The notes beneath the pieces are model-generated. The model made no database searches and was not told the DNA's origin. It saw nothing but the letters and a program-made list of their open reading frames with translations. Of a stretch of 64,000 bases of DNA, positions 52,713 through 60,837 are shown piece after piece. The stretch is taken from the NCBI RefSeq assembly GCF_038419845.1, contig NZ_JBCAQT010000001.1, forward strand, positions 1 to 64,000, read 5' to 3'. Each line of letters opens with the position of its first letter. The stretch's first letter is position 1. The stretch comes from Marinimicrobium sp038419845. Lineage in GTDB: Bacteria; Pseudomonadota; Gammaproteobacteria; Pseudomonadales; Cellvibrionaceae. Both the position numbers and the translations under genes were made by a program.

Positions 52713-53714
52713 ATGTTAAGGAGCGAGCCTAGGGTGATTGAGCGTTCAGACCACGAGCAGAATTTATGGCCGGAGACGCTGCTGAGCGCCTGGGGTGTCT
52801 CGGGGCAGCAGACGCCGGCGGACCCGGCTGAGGTGGCGCGCCGCCTGCGCCTGCCCGGGGGGGTGGCCGAGCACCTCACGGCCGTCTACAGCCCCCTGAC
52901 GGAGCGGTTGGCCCGGCGGTTGCCGGGACGGTCCGGGCCCATGGTGCTGGGCATCAACGGCGCCCAGGGCACGGGGAAATCCACGGCGGCGGAGGTGTTG
53001 GCCCACCTGCTGGGTGTGCGCGGCTTCAGGGTCTGTTGCCTGTCCATCGACGATCTCTACCTGACCGCCGCCGCGCGCCAGCGCCTGGCGACCGAGGTCC
53101 ATCCGCTGCTGCGGACCCGGGGCGTGCCGGGCACACACGATGTGGCGCTGGGCGTGACACTCATTGATCAACTTAAAAGCGCCACACCAGAGACCCGGAC
53201 CCCGATTCCCCGGTTTGACAAGGCGAGCGATGATCGTCGCCCGCAGCCGGAGTGGGATCTGTGGGTCGGACGGCCCCACCTGATCGTGTTTGAAGGCTGG
53301 TGCGTTGGCGCCCGCCCTCAGCCCGAGGCCAGTCTGAGCGAGCCGGTGAACGATCTGGAGCGGCAGGAAGACGCCGAGGGCCACTGGCGGCGCTACGCCA
53401 ACGCCTGTCTGGCGGATTATGAGGAGCTCTTCGCCCCGTTGGACCACCTGCTCATGTTGAAAGCGCCTTCCTTTGATCAGGTGTACGAGTGGCGCGCGCA
53501 ACAGGAGCAGGCGCTCGAGGCGTCTCTGGCCGAAAGCGGTCGCGCCGGTACGCGAGTGATGTCTTCGAGTGAACTGCAACGTTTTATTCAACATTATGAG
53601 CGGCTGACGCGTTGGATCCTGGCCGAGATGCCCGAGCGGGCGGACCTGGTGTTTGAGCTGAACCCGGCGCACCGTGTGCAACGCATTGTCGCTCCGCGAG
53701 GAACCCCCTTATGA
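52713..53714 (+). CDS. Glycerate kinase-like P-loop kinase
   Basis: The 333-residue protein has Walker A 'GINGAQGTGKST' (near 80), 'CLSIDDLYLT', 'LLRTRGVPGTHDV', 'PRFDKASDDR' and 'IVFEGWCVGARP', the pattern of D-glycerate 3-kinase (GLYK/YggC-like). The start may instead be GTG 52734, which has AAGGAG 10 bp before it. It overlaps the phosphatase gene by four bases. In this cluster it could recycle glycerate released from glucosylglycerate to 3-phosphoglycerate. Confidence 0.82.
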   Translation: MLRSEPRVIERSDHEQNLWPETLLSAWGVSGQQTPADPAEVARRLRLPGGVAEHLTAVYSPLTERLARRLPGRSGPMVLGINGAQGTGKSTAAEVLAHLLGVRGFRVCCLSIDDLYLTAAARQRLATEVHPLLRTRGVPGTHDVALGVTLIDQLKSATPETRTPIPRFDKASDDRRPQPEWDLWVGRPHLIVFEGWCVGARPQPEASLSEPVNDLERQEDAEGHWRRYANACLADYEELFAPLDHLLMLKAPSFDQVYEWRAQQEQALEASLAESGRAGTRVMSSSELQRFIQHYERLTRWILAEMPERADLVFELNPAHRVQRIVAPRGTPL

Positions 53715-54532
53715 CCCGACCCACACTGGTATTCACCGATCTGGATGGCACCCTGCTCAATCACGATGATTATTCCTGGGAGGCGGCCCGGCCTGCGCTG
53801 GAGGCGCTGCAACGACAGAGCATCCCGCTGATTCTTGTTTCCAGCAAGACCGACCGGGAAATGCTGGCGCTGCGCCAGGCCCTGGGCAACCGGGACCCGC
53901 TGGTGTGCGAGAACGGCAGCCTGATCCTGATTCCCGAAGATCGGCTTGAACCCCTGGGAGTATCGGTGGATGAGCGCTCAATCAGCGATGGCTATTATTA
54001 CGACTATCGGGGCGTGGCCCGGGAGCAGATCCTCCAGGTGTTGACCGAGCTCAAATCGGACTACCGCTTTACCGGTTTCGCCTGGATGACCACCGGCGAG
54101 ATCGTGCAACACACCGGGCTCTCAGAGGAAGCGGCCGCCATGGCGGGGCAACGCAAGGCCTCCGAGCCGCTTTTGTGGCGCGGGGAGCCGGAAGAGCTGG
54201 AGGCGTTCAGGGCGGAATTGGCGCGCAATAAATTACGACTGCTCGAAGGCGGGCGTTTTTATCATGTGATGGGCCAGTGCGACAAAGGCGATGCGGTACG
54301 CACCTTGCAATCCCGTTATGAGCACTATTTTCAGGCAAAACCTTTTACGATCGCCCTGGGCGACAGTCCCAATGACCTGGATATGCTCAAACAGGTGGAT
54401 GCACCCGTAATCATCCCGCACAAAGATGGCGCTCACCTGCAGGATGATGCGCTGAAAAGTGCCACGGTTGCACCAAATGAGGGCGCCGAGGGGTGGAATA
54501 GCTCGGTGTTGTCGTTGATAGAGCAGGGCTAA
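53711..54532 (+). CDS. Glucosyl/mannosyl-3-phosphoglycerate phosphatase
   Basis: The 273-residue HAD protein has motif I 'FTDLDGTLL', motif II 'LILVSSKT', and motif IV 'IALGDSPNDLDML' and belongs to the MpgP-like Cof family. Lying just before a glucosyl-3-phosphoglycerate synthase, it most likely removes the phosphate to yield glucosylglycerate. ATGA overlap with the kinase gene shows co-translation. Confidence 0.85.
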   Translation: MTRPTLVFTDLDGTLLNHDDYSWEAARPALEALQRQSIPLILVSSKTDREMLALRQALGNRDPLVCENGSLILIPEDRLEPLGVSVDERSISDGYYYDYRGVAREQILQVLTELKSDYRFTGFAWMTTGEIVQHTGLSEEAAAMAGQRKASEPLLWRGEPEELEAFRAELARNKLRLLEGGRFYHVMGQCDKGDAVRTLQSRYEHYFQAKPFTIALGDSPNDLDMLKQVDAPVIIPHKDGAHLQDDALKSATVAPNEGAEGWNSSVLSLIEQG

Positions 54533-54598
54533 AACACAGCACCAATTCGACCGCGTTGATTGAACAATAAAGCAGGCACTGAACCAGAGGCGAAAACA

Positions 54599-55819
54599 AT
54601 GAGTGATTTTTTTCAGAACGGCCGGATTTCGACCCTCCACAATCTGGGGGATCGCCCCCTGGAGGATGTGGAGGCGGAGCTGAATGAGTGGCGTCACAAA
54701 AAGCCCATGTGTCTGGTGCTTCCCTGTCTGTATTCGGAGTTGCAGGGCCCGGCGCTTGAAAACATTATCGATGAGTTGTGTCAGGTGACCTACCTGGATG
54801 AAATCATCATCGGCCTGGACCGGGCCACAAAGGAAGAGTTCGAGCACGCCAAACAGTTTTTCTCCCGCCTGCCACAAAAGCACCACATCCTCTGGAACGA
54901 CGGCCCCCGCCTGAAAGCCATCGACAAGGTGCTGGATGAATACGGGCTGGCCCCCAAGGAGTTGGGCAAGGGTCGCAACGTCTGGTATTGCCTGGGCTTC
55001 GCGCTGGCCTCCGGTCGCGCCAAGGCCGTGGCGCTGCACGACTGCGACATTCTCACCTACAAGCGCGACATTGTCGCCAAGCTGTTTTACCCGGTGGTGC
55101 ATCCCACCTTCAATTACGTCTTCTGCAAGGGCTTTTACTATCGCGCGGCCGGGGGCAAGCTCAACGGTCGGGTCAGCCGCCTGCTGGTGTCGCCTTTGGT
55201 GCGGGCGCTGGAGAAGGTGTTCGGCAAAGAGGATTATCTGGATTTTATCGACAGCTTCCGCTACCCGCTGGCCGGTGAGTTTTCCATGATCGTGGATGTG
55301 GTGAGTTCGATCCGGATTCCCAGCGACTGGGGGCTGGAGATCGGGGTGCTATCGGAAGTGAACCGTCGCTACTCGGATGAACGGGTCTGTCAGGTGGACA
55401 TCGCCGATGCCTACGATCACAAACACCAGGACCTGTCCCAGGAAAATCCCGAGGGCGGTCTGTCGAAAATGAGCACGGATATTTCCAAGTCCCTGTTTCG
55501 CAAGCTCGCCATCAAGGGCCAGGTGTTTACGCCCGAAGTGTTCCGCACCATCAAGGCCAGCTACTATCGCCTGGCGCTGGATCTGATCGATCGTTACCAC
55601 AACGATGCCGTGATTAACGGCATGACGCTCGATCGCAATCAGGAGGAAAACACCGTGGAGTTGTTCACCAAGTGCATCATGCGCGCGGGCGAACAGTTTC
55701 TGAATGATCCCACCGAACGGCCGTTCATGGCCAACTGGTCCCGGGTGCTGAGTGCCGTTCCCGATGTGTACGAGCGGCTGCTGGATGCGGTCGAGCAGGA
55801 CGAAAAAGAAGCTCAGTAG
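54599..55819 (+). CDS. gpgS: Glucosyl-3-phosphoglycerate synthase
   Basis: The start at 54599 (MSDFFQNGRISTLHNL) gives 406 residues. GT81-type features are 'MCLVLPCLYSEL', 'DEIIIGLDRAT', 'GKGRNVWYCLGFALASGRAKAVALHDCDILTY' with the metal DxD-like region, and 'ADAYDHKHQDLS'. It joins glucose from an NDP-glucose to 3-phosphoglycerate. With the phosphatase it makes glucosylglycerate, a solute made under salt and nitrogen limitation. Confidence 0.88.
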   Translation: MSDFFQNGRISTLHNLGDRPLEDVEAELNEWRHKKPMCLVLPCLYSELQGPALENIIDELCQVTYLDEIIIGLDRATKEEFEHAKQFFSRLPQKHHILWNDGPRLKAIDKVLDEYGLAPKELGKGRNVWYCLGFALASGRAKAVALHDCDILTYKRDIVAKLFYPVVHPTFNYVFCKGFYYRAAGGKLNGRVSRLLVSPLVRALEKVFGKEDYLDFIDSFRYPLAGEFSMIVDVVSSIRIPSDWGLEIGVLSEVNRRYSDERVCQVDIADAYDHKHQDLSQENPEGGLSKMSTDISKSLFRKLAIKGQVFTPEVFRTIKASYYRLALDLIDRYHNDAVINGMTLDRNQEENTVELFTKCIMRAGEQFLNDPTERPFMANWSRVLSAVPDVYERLLDAVEQDEKEAQ

Positions 55820-55837
55820 CCCGTTCGTTCCTGAATC

Positions 55838-55860
55838 GGGGGGCTCCGTTGGAGCCCCGT
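55838..55860. terminator. Hairpin between gpgS and the phosphorylase gene
   Basis: GGGGCTCC (55840-55847) and GGAGCCCC (55851-55858) form a stem with a 3-nt loop between the convergent genes. No immediate T-run follows. Confidence 0.5.
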
Positions 55861-55900
55861 GATCGCCCGGCGACTTTTTTGGTCAGACAATCAAAATCGG

Positions 55901-57649
55901 CTAGGACTGAGGATAGTTGGTCAACCACACGCACTGATAGGGCGTCAGCGTCAGAGTGCCGTGCAGATCGTCAATCGACTCGCCGCTGATCAGATCGCGC
56001 CAGCTGTCGGTACTGATCAGATTGATGTTGGACAGGCTGATGCTCTGCGGCGTATCGCTCAGGTTGTTCAGACAGAAAATACTCTGGGTACGCTGCATGC
56101 TCTGGCGCCAGAAGCCGAACACCTCCGGCTGCACATGCAGCGTGAACTGGGTGGCATTGGGGTGAAAGGCTGGCTGCTCACAGCGGATCTGGATCAGGCG
56201 CTTCAACTCGTGGAAAATCCGATGCTGTGGCGTGTTCGGGTCCTGCAGCAACTCTTCCAGTTCACTCAACAGCCAGTTCGTCCGATTGATGGAGCGGTTG
56301 TGCTGGGTTGCTTCCAGCTTATCCAGATCATTGGGCGTGGCGAACAGCGCATGAATGTAAAAGGCGGCAATCCCCTCCAGTGACATCATGATGATCTGCG
56401 AACACAGCAGCCGCGCTTCCTGCCAACGGTCGGTGCCTTTGTAGGTGCCCTTGAAGGCATCAAACAGGCTGATGTTGGCTTCGTAGGGTTTGCTGTTGCC
56501 CTCATTGTCCGTGCGGCTGGAAATGCGCCCGCCGAACCATTGCAGTGCCGCCAGAAAAGTCTCCAGCTCCACATCCGATAGCAGCCCTTCCGCCGGGCGC
56601 AGGCCGATCCCGTCGTGGGAGGCGGTAAAGTTCAGATAGGCGCAGCCGACCGGGGAGGGCGGCATGCTCATCAGCCAGTTTTTCAGGTAGTGTCCCTGGC
56701 CGGAGAGCAGAGCGTGAATCACCAGTGGCGGAAAACTGAAATTGTAAATTAGGTGCGCTTCGTTGCTGTTGCCAAAGTAGGTCAGGTTTTCCCGGTTGGG
56801 CACGTTGGTTTCGCTGATCAGTATGGCCCGCGCGTTTTTGTATTCCATCAGCAAGCGGACCAGCTTCACCACTTCGTGGGTCTGGGGCAGGTGAATGCAG
56901 GCGGTGCCGATTTCTTTCCACAGAAAGGCCACGGCGTCGAGACGCAACCACTGAATGCCTTCGTCCAGATACAGTCCGATGATCCGCAGGTACTCCAGCA
57001 ACACTTTGGGGTTGCGAAAATCCACGTCCACCTGATCGTGACTGAACGTACACCAGACATGTTTGACGCCCTCGGTGGTTTCAATGGTGCGCAGCAGGGG
57101 GCTGGTGCGCGGGCGCACCACCATGGACAGGTCGTAGTGCGGGCTCGCCTCCACAAAATAATCGCGTCCGGGGTCTTTGCCATACTGGTAATTGCGGAAC
57201 CAGCCACTCTGGCTGGAAACGTGATTGATCACCAGGTCGCCCATGAATTTGAACTCGCCGGCCAGCGCCTCGATGTCCTCCCAGTCGCCCAGCTCGGCGT
57301 CCACTTTGGTGTAGTCGATCACCGCAAAACCCCCGTCCGAGCTATGCGGAAAAAATGGCAGTACATGCACCGCGCTGAAGGTATCCTGCAGGTGGCGGTG
57401 GAGAAACTGCTTGAGGGTGTGCAGGGGTTTCTGGTGCGGCGTGCGAATGGAGTTGCCATAGGTGATCAGCAGGCAATCCTTCTCCGACCAGAGCTGTTCG
57501 GGGGGCACCACATCCGTGTTGAGGCGTGTCCCGATCGCCTCCAGACAATCTTCCACGAGTGCATCGATGTCGTTGTTCGGGTAGAGATAGCCGAGCAGGC
57601 CGGAGAGTTTGCTCTTGAGTTCGGGCAGCGAGAGAAAATCGGTGGTCAT
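55901..57649 (-). CDS. GH13_18 phosphorylase, probably glucosylglycerate phosphorylase
   Basis: The 582-residue protein is of the sucrose-phosphorylase type (GH13_18). It shows 'AVHVLPFFPHSSDGGFAVIDY', 'DLVINHVSSQSGWF', nucleophile Asp in 'WLRLDAVAFLWKEIG', acid/base Glu in 'ISETNVPN' and 'TASHDGIGLRP'. Sucrose phosphorylases are shorter (~490); this length and the GH13_18 members beside gpgS suggest glucosylglycerate phosphorylase, giving glucose-1-phosphate and glycerate. The convergent glycerate kinase would use the glycerate. Specificity is inferred. Confidence 0.85.
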   Translation of the reverse strand: MTTDFLSLPELKSKLSGLLGYLYPNNDIDALVEDCLEAIGTRLNTDVVPPEQLWSEKDCLLITYGNSIRTPHQKPLHTLKQFLHRHLQDTFSAVHVLPFFPHSSDGGFAVIDYTKVDAELGDWEDIEALAGEFKFMGDLVINHVSSQSGWFRNYQYGKDPGRDYFVEASPHYDLSMVVRPRTSPLLRTIETTEGVKHVWCTFSHDQVDVDFRNPKVLLEYLRIIGLYLDEGIQWLRLDAVAFLWKEIGTACIHLPQTHEVVKLVRLLMEYKNARAILISETNVPNRENLTYFGNSNEAHLIYNFSFPPLVIHALLSGQGHYLKNWLMSMPPSPVGCAYLNFTASHDGIGLRPAEGLLSDVELETFLAALQWFGGRISSRTDNEGNSKPYEANISLFDAFKGTYKGTDRWQEARLLCSQIIMMSLEGIAAFYIHALFATPNDLDKLEATQHNRSINRTNWLLSELEELLQDPNTPQHRIFHELKRLIQIRCEQPAFHPNATQFTLHVQPEVFGFWRQSMQRTQSIFCLNNLSDTPQSISLSNINLISTDSWRDLISGESIDDLHGTLTLTPYQCVWLTNYPQS

Positions 57650-57761
57650 GGGGGACAGCTCCTGAAAATCGTTACCCTAAATGGCAGCAAGATCCATACC
57701 GCCTTCGGGACGCTTGACCGTCTTCCGGCCCGGGAGTGCCCCCTTGCTGCGGGGCGCCTGG

Positions 57762-59111
57762 TTACAACAGAAAGCTCAGCACCAGTACCACCGTCAGCCC
57801 CACCAGCCCCAGAATGGTTTCCAGTACCGTCCAGGAAGCCAGGGTCTGCTTCTCGGTCAGCCCCATATACTGCTTGACCAGCCAGAACCCCGAATCATTG
57901 ACATGCGAGAGCACCGTGGCGCCGCAGGCAATGGCAATGACCACGCAGGCCACCACCGGATCGGAGTAGCCGCCCGCGTCGACCAACGGGGCTACCAGGC
58001 CCGCCGAGGTCACCATCGAGACTGTCGCCGACCCCTGGGACACCCGGACCACGGTGGCGATGAGAAAGGCAAACAGGACCACCGGCAGGTTGGAGCTACT
58101 CATGGCCTCCACCAGGGCATCGCCCACGCCGGCGGTGATCAGCACCTTGCCAAACACGCCGCCGGCGCCCGTGAGCAGGATGATCATGCCCACCGGCTCC
58201 ATGGAGCGGGTCGCCACCCGCTGAATTTCATCGCGGCTGAAACCCAGACGCGTGCCCAGGCAGTAAAAGGCGAGCAGCGTGGCGGTCAGCAGGGCGGTGA
58301 AAGGGTGCCCGACAAAGGCCATGATGGCGACCAGTTGATGTCCTTCCGCTAGCGAGGCCTTGGTGGCGGTGTTGAGCAGAATCATGACCAGCGGCACCAG
58401 AATGATGCTCAGTACCAGGGCAAATCCCGGCTGGGGGCGCTCGGACTGATCCTGCGAGTCGAGTTGAGCCTGGGCGAAGTCGGGCAATTGAGTATGAATG
58501 CGCTCACCGATAAAGCGCCCGAAAATGATACCGCCGACAATGGCGGCGGGAATACCCGCGATCAGACCGACCAGAATCACCCAGCCCAGATCGGCGCCCA
58601 GCAGCGAAGCGACCGCGACCGGCCCGGGAGTCGGAGGGATGAACGAGTGGGCCACGGCAATACCGGCGACCAGTGGCATCCCGTAAAACAGCAGGGACTT
58701 GCCTGTGCGCCGTGCCAGACTGTAAACCAGCGGGATGAACAGGATCAGCGCCACCTCGAAAAACACCGGAATGGCGACAATCAGCCCCAGAGCCATCAGT
58801 GCCCAGGGCGCGCGTTCGGTGCCGGCCTTACGGGTCAGAGTGTTGGCAATCTGCTGGGCGCCGCCGGAGATCTGCAGGATCTCGCCGATCATGGTGCCCA
58901 GACCAATCACAATGGCAATGTAGCCGAGGGTGCCGCCCATGCCCTCCTGGATGACGCCGGCCACTTCCGGCAGCGGCACGCTGCCGGCGATGGCCACGCC
59001 CATACTGATCAGCAACAGGGCGACGAAGGCCTGCATGCGCAGGACAATGATCAGAAACAGCAACAGGGCGATGCTGGCGACCGTAATCGAAAGTAGATAG
59101 CTTGCCGACAT
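57762..59111 (-). CDS. GntP-family gluconate:H+ symporter
   Basis: The 449-residue protein has about 12-14 helices and GntP motifs 'GLGTMIGEILQISGGAQQIANTL', 'FIPPTPGPVAVASLLGADLG' and 'VNDSGFWLVKQYMGLTEKQT'. It imports gluconate or related acids. The gluconokinase gene lies upstream (59170) and is co-transcribed. Because some GntP proteins take other hydroxy acids, glycerate is worth considering given the next cluster. Confidence 0.9.
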   Translation of the reverse strand: MSASYLLSITVASIALLLFLIIVLRMQAFVALLLISMGVAIAGSVPLPEVAGVIQEGMGGTLGYIAIVIGLGTMIGEILQISGGAQQIANTLTRKAGTERAPWALMALGLIVAIPVFFEVALILFIPLVYSLARRTGKSLLFYGMPLVAGIAVAHSFIPPTPGPVAVASLLGADLGWVILVGLIAGIPAAIVGGIIFGRFIGERIHTQLPDFAQAQLDSQDQSERPQPGFALVLSIILVPLVMILLNTATKASLAEGHQLVAIMAFVGHPFTALLTATLLAFYCLGTRLGFSRDEIQRVATRSMEPVGMIILLTGAGGVFGKVLITAGVGDALVEAMSSSNLPVVLFAFLIATVVRVSQGSATVSMVTSAGLVAPLVDAGGYSDPVVACVVIAIACGATVLSHVNDSGFWLVKQYMGLTEKQTLASWTVLETILGLVGLTVVLVLSFLL

Positions 59112-59169
59112 GGTTTTTATTATCTCCTTGTGTCTTGATTGACCGAATTTTTATGTTTTGGACTGGCCC

Positions 59170-59715
59170 TTAACGTTGATGGGCCGAGTCAGAGGGGGAT
59201 TGTTCCTCCAGATAGTGGACCAGTTCAATGGCCCGCTCGAGCACGCCCGGAATCGGTGGGGTGATGCTCAGGGGTTCGATATCGGGTTCGCGCGCCATGT
59301 CGGGCCGCTCGAGGCTCTCGAACTGGCTGTCCAGCAGAGAGGGCGGCATGAAGTGCCCCTCGCGCGCGCTCATCCGCTCGGAGATGGTGGGGGCATCGCC
59401 GTCGAGAAACAGAAAGTGGGTCTCCAGCCCGCACTCGCGTAGAGGGTCGCGGTGCGCTTTTTTCAACCCGGAAAACGCCAGAACGACGCTTTCGTCCCGG
59501 TGAGCCAGCTCGTGCAGATGGGTGCAGATGCGCTCGATCCAGGGCTTGCGCATGGCATCGGTGAGCGGAGCCCCGCCGGCCATGTGGGCCTTGGCCGACT
59601 CACTGTGAAAGTCGTCGGCGTCCAGGTAGTGGTAGCCAAAATGCCGCGCCAAAGCGGACGCCAGGGTCGACTTGCCGGCGCCGGAGACGCCCATGATGAT
59701 ATAAAGCTTGGCCAA
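59170..59715 (-). CDS. gntK: Gluconokinase
   Basis: The 181-residue protein has P-loop 'MGVSGAGKSTLASALA' (8-23), 'DADDFHSESAKAHMAGGAPLTDAMRKPWI', 'FSGLKKAHRDPLRE' and 'REGHFMPPSLLDSQFESLE'. It makes 6-phosphogluconate. It precedes the permease by 58 bp. Confidence 0.94.
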   Translation of the reverse strand: MAKLYIIMGVSGAGKSTLASALARHFGYHYLDADDFHSESAKAHMAGGAPLTDAMRKPWIERICTHLHELAHRDESVVLAFSGLKKAHRDPLRECGLETHFLFLDGDAPTISERMSAREGHFMPPSLLDSQFESLERPDMAREPDIEPLSITPPIPGVLERAIELVHYLEEQSPSDSAHQR

Positions 59716-59829
59716 ACGAGTCCGCTCCTGTTTTTACAAGCGCTTTACCAACGCTGCAAACCGCTACAAAGGAGTCGATAGTATATCAGAGCCAAAGCGA
59801 GTTCTTCTGTGATGTGAGCCAAACCCGGG

Positions 59830-60120
59830 TCAGGCGCTCTTGCGCAGCCGGGTGGGCGACTCGGTCAGCGCCAGGTATTTGAGCCAGGCCTGTTCCACCG
59901 GATTTTTGGGGGCGGCCTGACGGGCAATCACCTTCAGCAGATGCCGGTCGTCATCGGTGGGGTTGGTCACCTCGGAGCGGCACAGGGCCGTGATCAGGGC
60001 GCCATGCTTGCGAATGAGGCGGGCCTGACTGGTCGACAGTCGGCCGGTGTGCTCAAATCCGCCGGGAAAATGCACCAGGTCTTTGAACGGCTGTTTCAGA
60101 TAGTGCTCGCGCGGCAACAT
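59830..60120 (-). CDS. maoP: DUF413/MaoP family protein
   Basis: The 96-residue protein matches the small DUF413 family: 'FKDLVHFPGGFEHTGRLSTSQARLIRKHGALITALCRSEVTNPTDDDRHLLKVI' and 'EQAWLKYLAL'. The E. coli member MaoP helps organise the Ori macrodomain. Single gene on the minus strand between gntK and rpsT. Confidence 0.82.
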   Translation of the reverse strand: MLPREHYLKQPFKDLVHFPGGFEHTGRLSTSQARLIRKHGALITALCRSEVTNPTDDDRHLLKVIARQAAPKNPVEQAWLKYLALTESPTRLRKSA

Positions 60121-60224
60121 GCGTGGCCTCCTTCATCGTGTGATGTCAGCGGCAACGGTATACGATGAATCTGGCAGAAATGTGTCAACCGTGCGAAATT
60201 TTTACGACAGGGCGATCGTCAGGC

Positions 60225-60251
60225 ACAAAAAAACCGGCTCGGGGCCGGTTT
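60225..60251 (-). terminator. Terminator of rpsT
   Basis: A stem ACCGGC / GCCGGT with a 5-nt loop is followed on the minus strand by a run of seven T, about 40 bp past the rpsT stop. Confidence 0.88.
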
Positions 60252-60291
60252 TCGGGGCGCGCAGAGCGCGCCGGGCAACAACGAGGCTGGC

Positions 60292-60558
60292 TTAGGAAGC
60301 CATCGCCTTGATGTGGCCGTTCAGGCGGCTCTTATGACGAGCGGCCTTGTTTTTGTGCAGCAGGCCTTTGTCAGCCATACGGTCGAGGACCGGTACAGCG
60401 GCAACGTAGGCGGTCTTGGCCGCTTCCTGGTCGCCGGAATCAATGGCTTTGATCACGTTTTTCAAGTAGGTGCGCGCCATGGAGCGCAGGCCGGCGTTGT
60501 GCTTGCGGGCCTTTTCGTTCTGGCGAGCGCGCTTTTTGGATTGTGGGGTATTGGCCAC
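60292..60558 (-). CDS. rpsT: 30S ribosomal protein S20
   Basis: The 88-residue basic helical protein begins MANTPQSKKRARQNEKARKHNAGLRSMARTYLKNVIKAI and ends with 'GLLHKNKAARHKSRLNGHIKAM', typical of S20, which binds 16S rRNA. Confidence 0.97.
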   Translation of the reverse strand: MANTPQSKKRARQNEKARKHNAGLRSMARTYLKNVIKAIDSGDQEAAKTAYVAAVPVLDRMADKGLLHKNKAARHKSRLNGHIKAMAS

Positions 60559-60837
60559 CGTGGAGCTCCTGTTTCGTATTCAATCTACAATTCGGGGGTC
60601 CGGACAGGGTCAAGGGACCAGAGCCGGAATCAAGGACGCGACATTATGCCCATTTTCCGTTGAATGTCAACTGCCTCGCCCATTTAGTGGAGCAGGGGGC
60701 GGTCAAGGAGTGTGAAGGCGCCGGGGGCATTCTTGCGCAGGCTGACGGGCTTGGTTATGCTGGCGATCCTTTGACATGACAAGGTGCCGTGTCAGATCGC
60801 CGGGTAAAGCGAGCGCTATAAGGAGCTGCCACAGACG
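60559..60837. other. rpsT-mrpA divergent intergenic region
   Basis: About 280 bases hold the promoters of rpsT and of the mrp operon. I see no further gene or clear operator. Confidence 0.4.
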
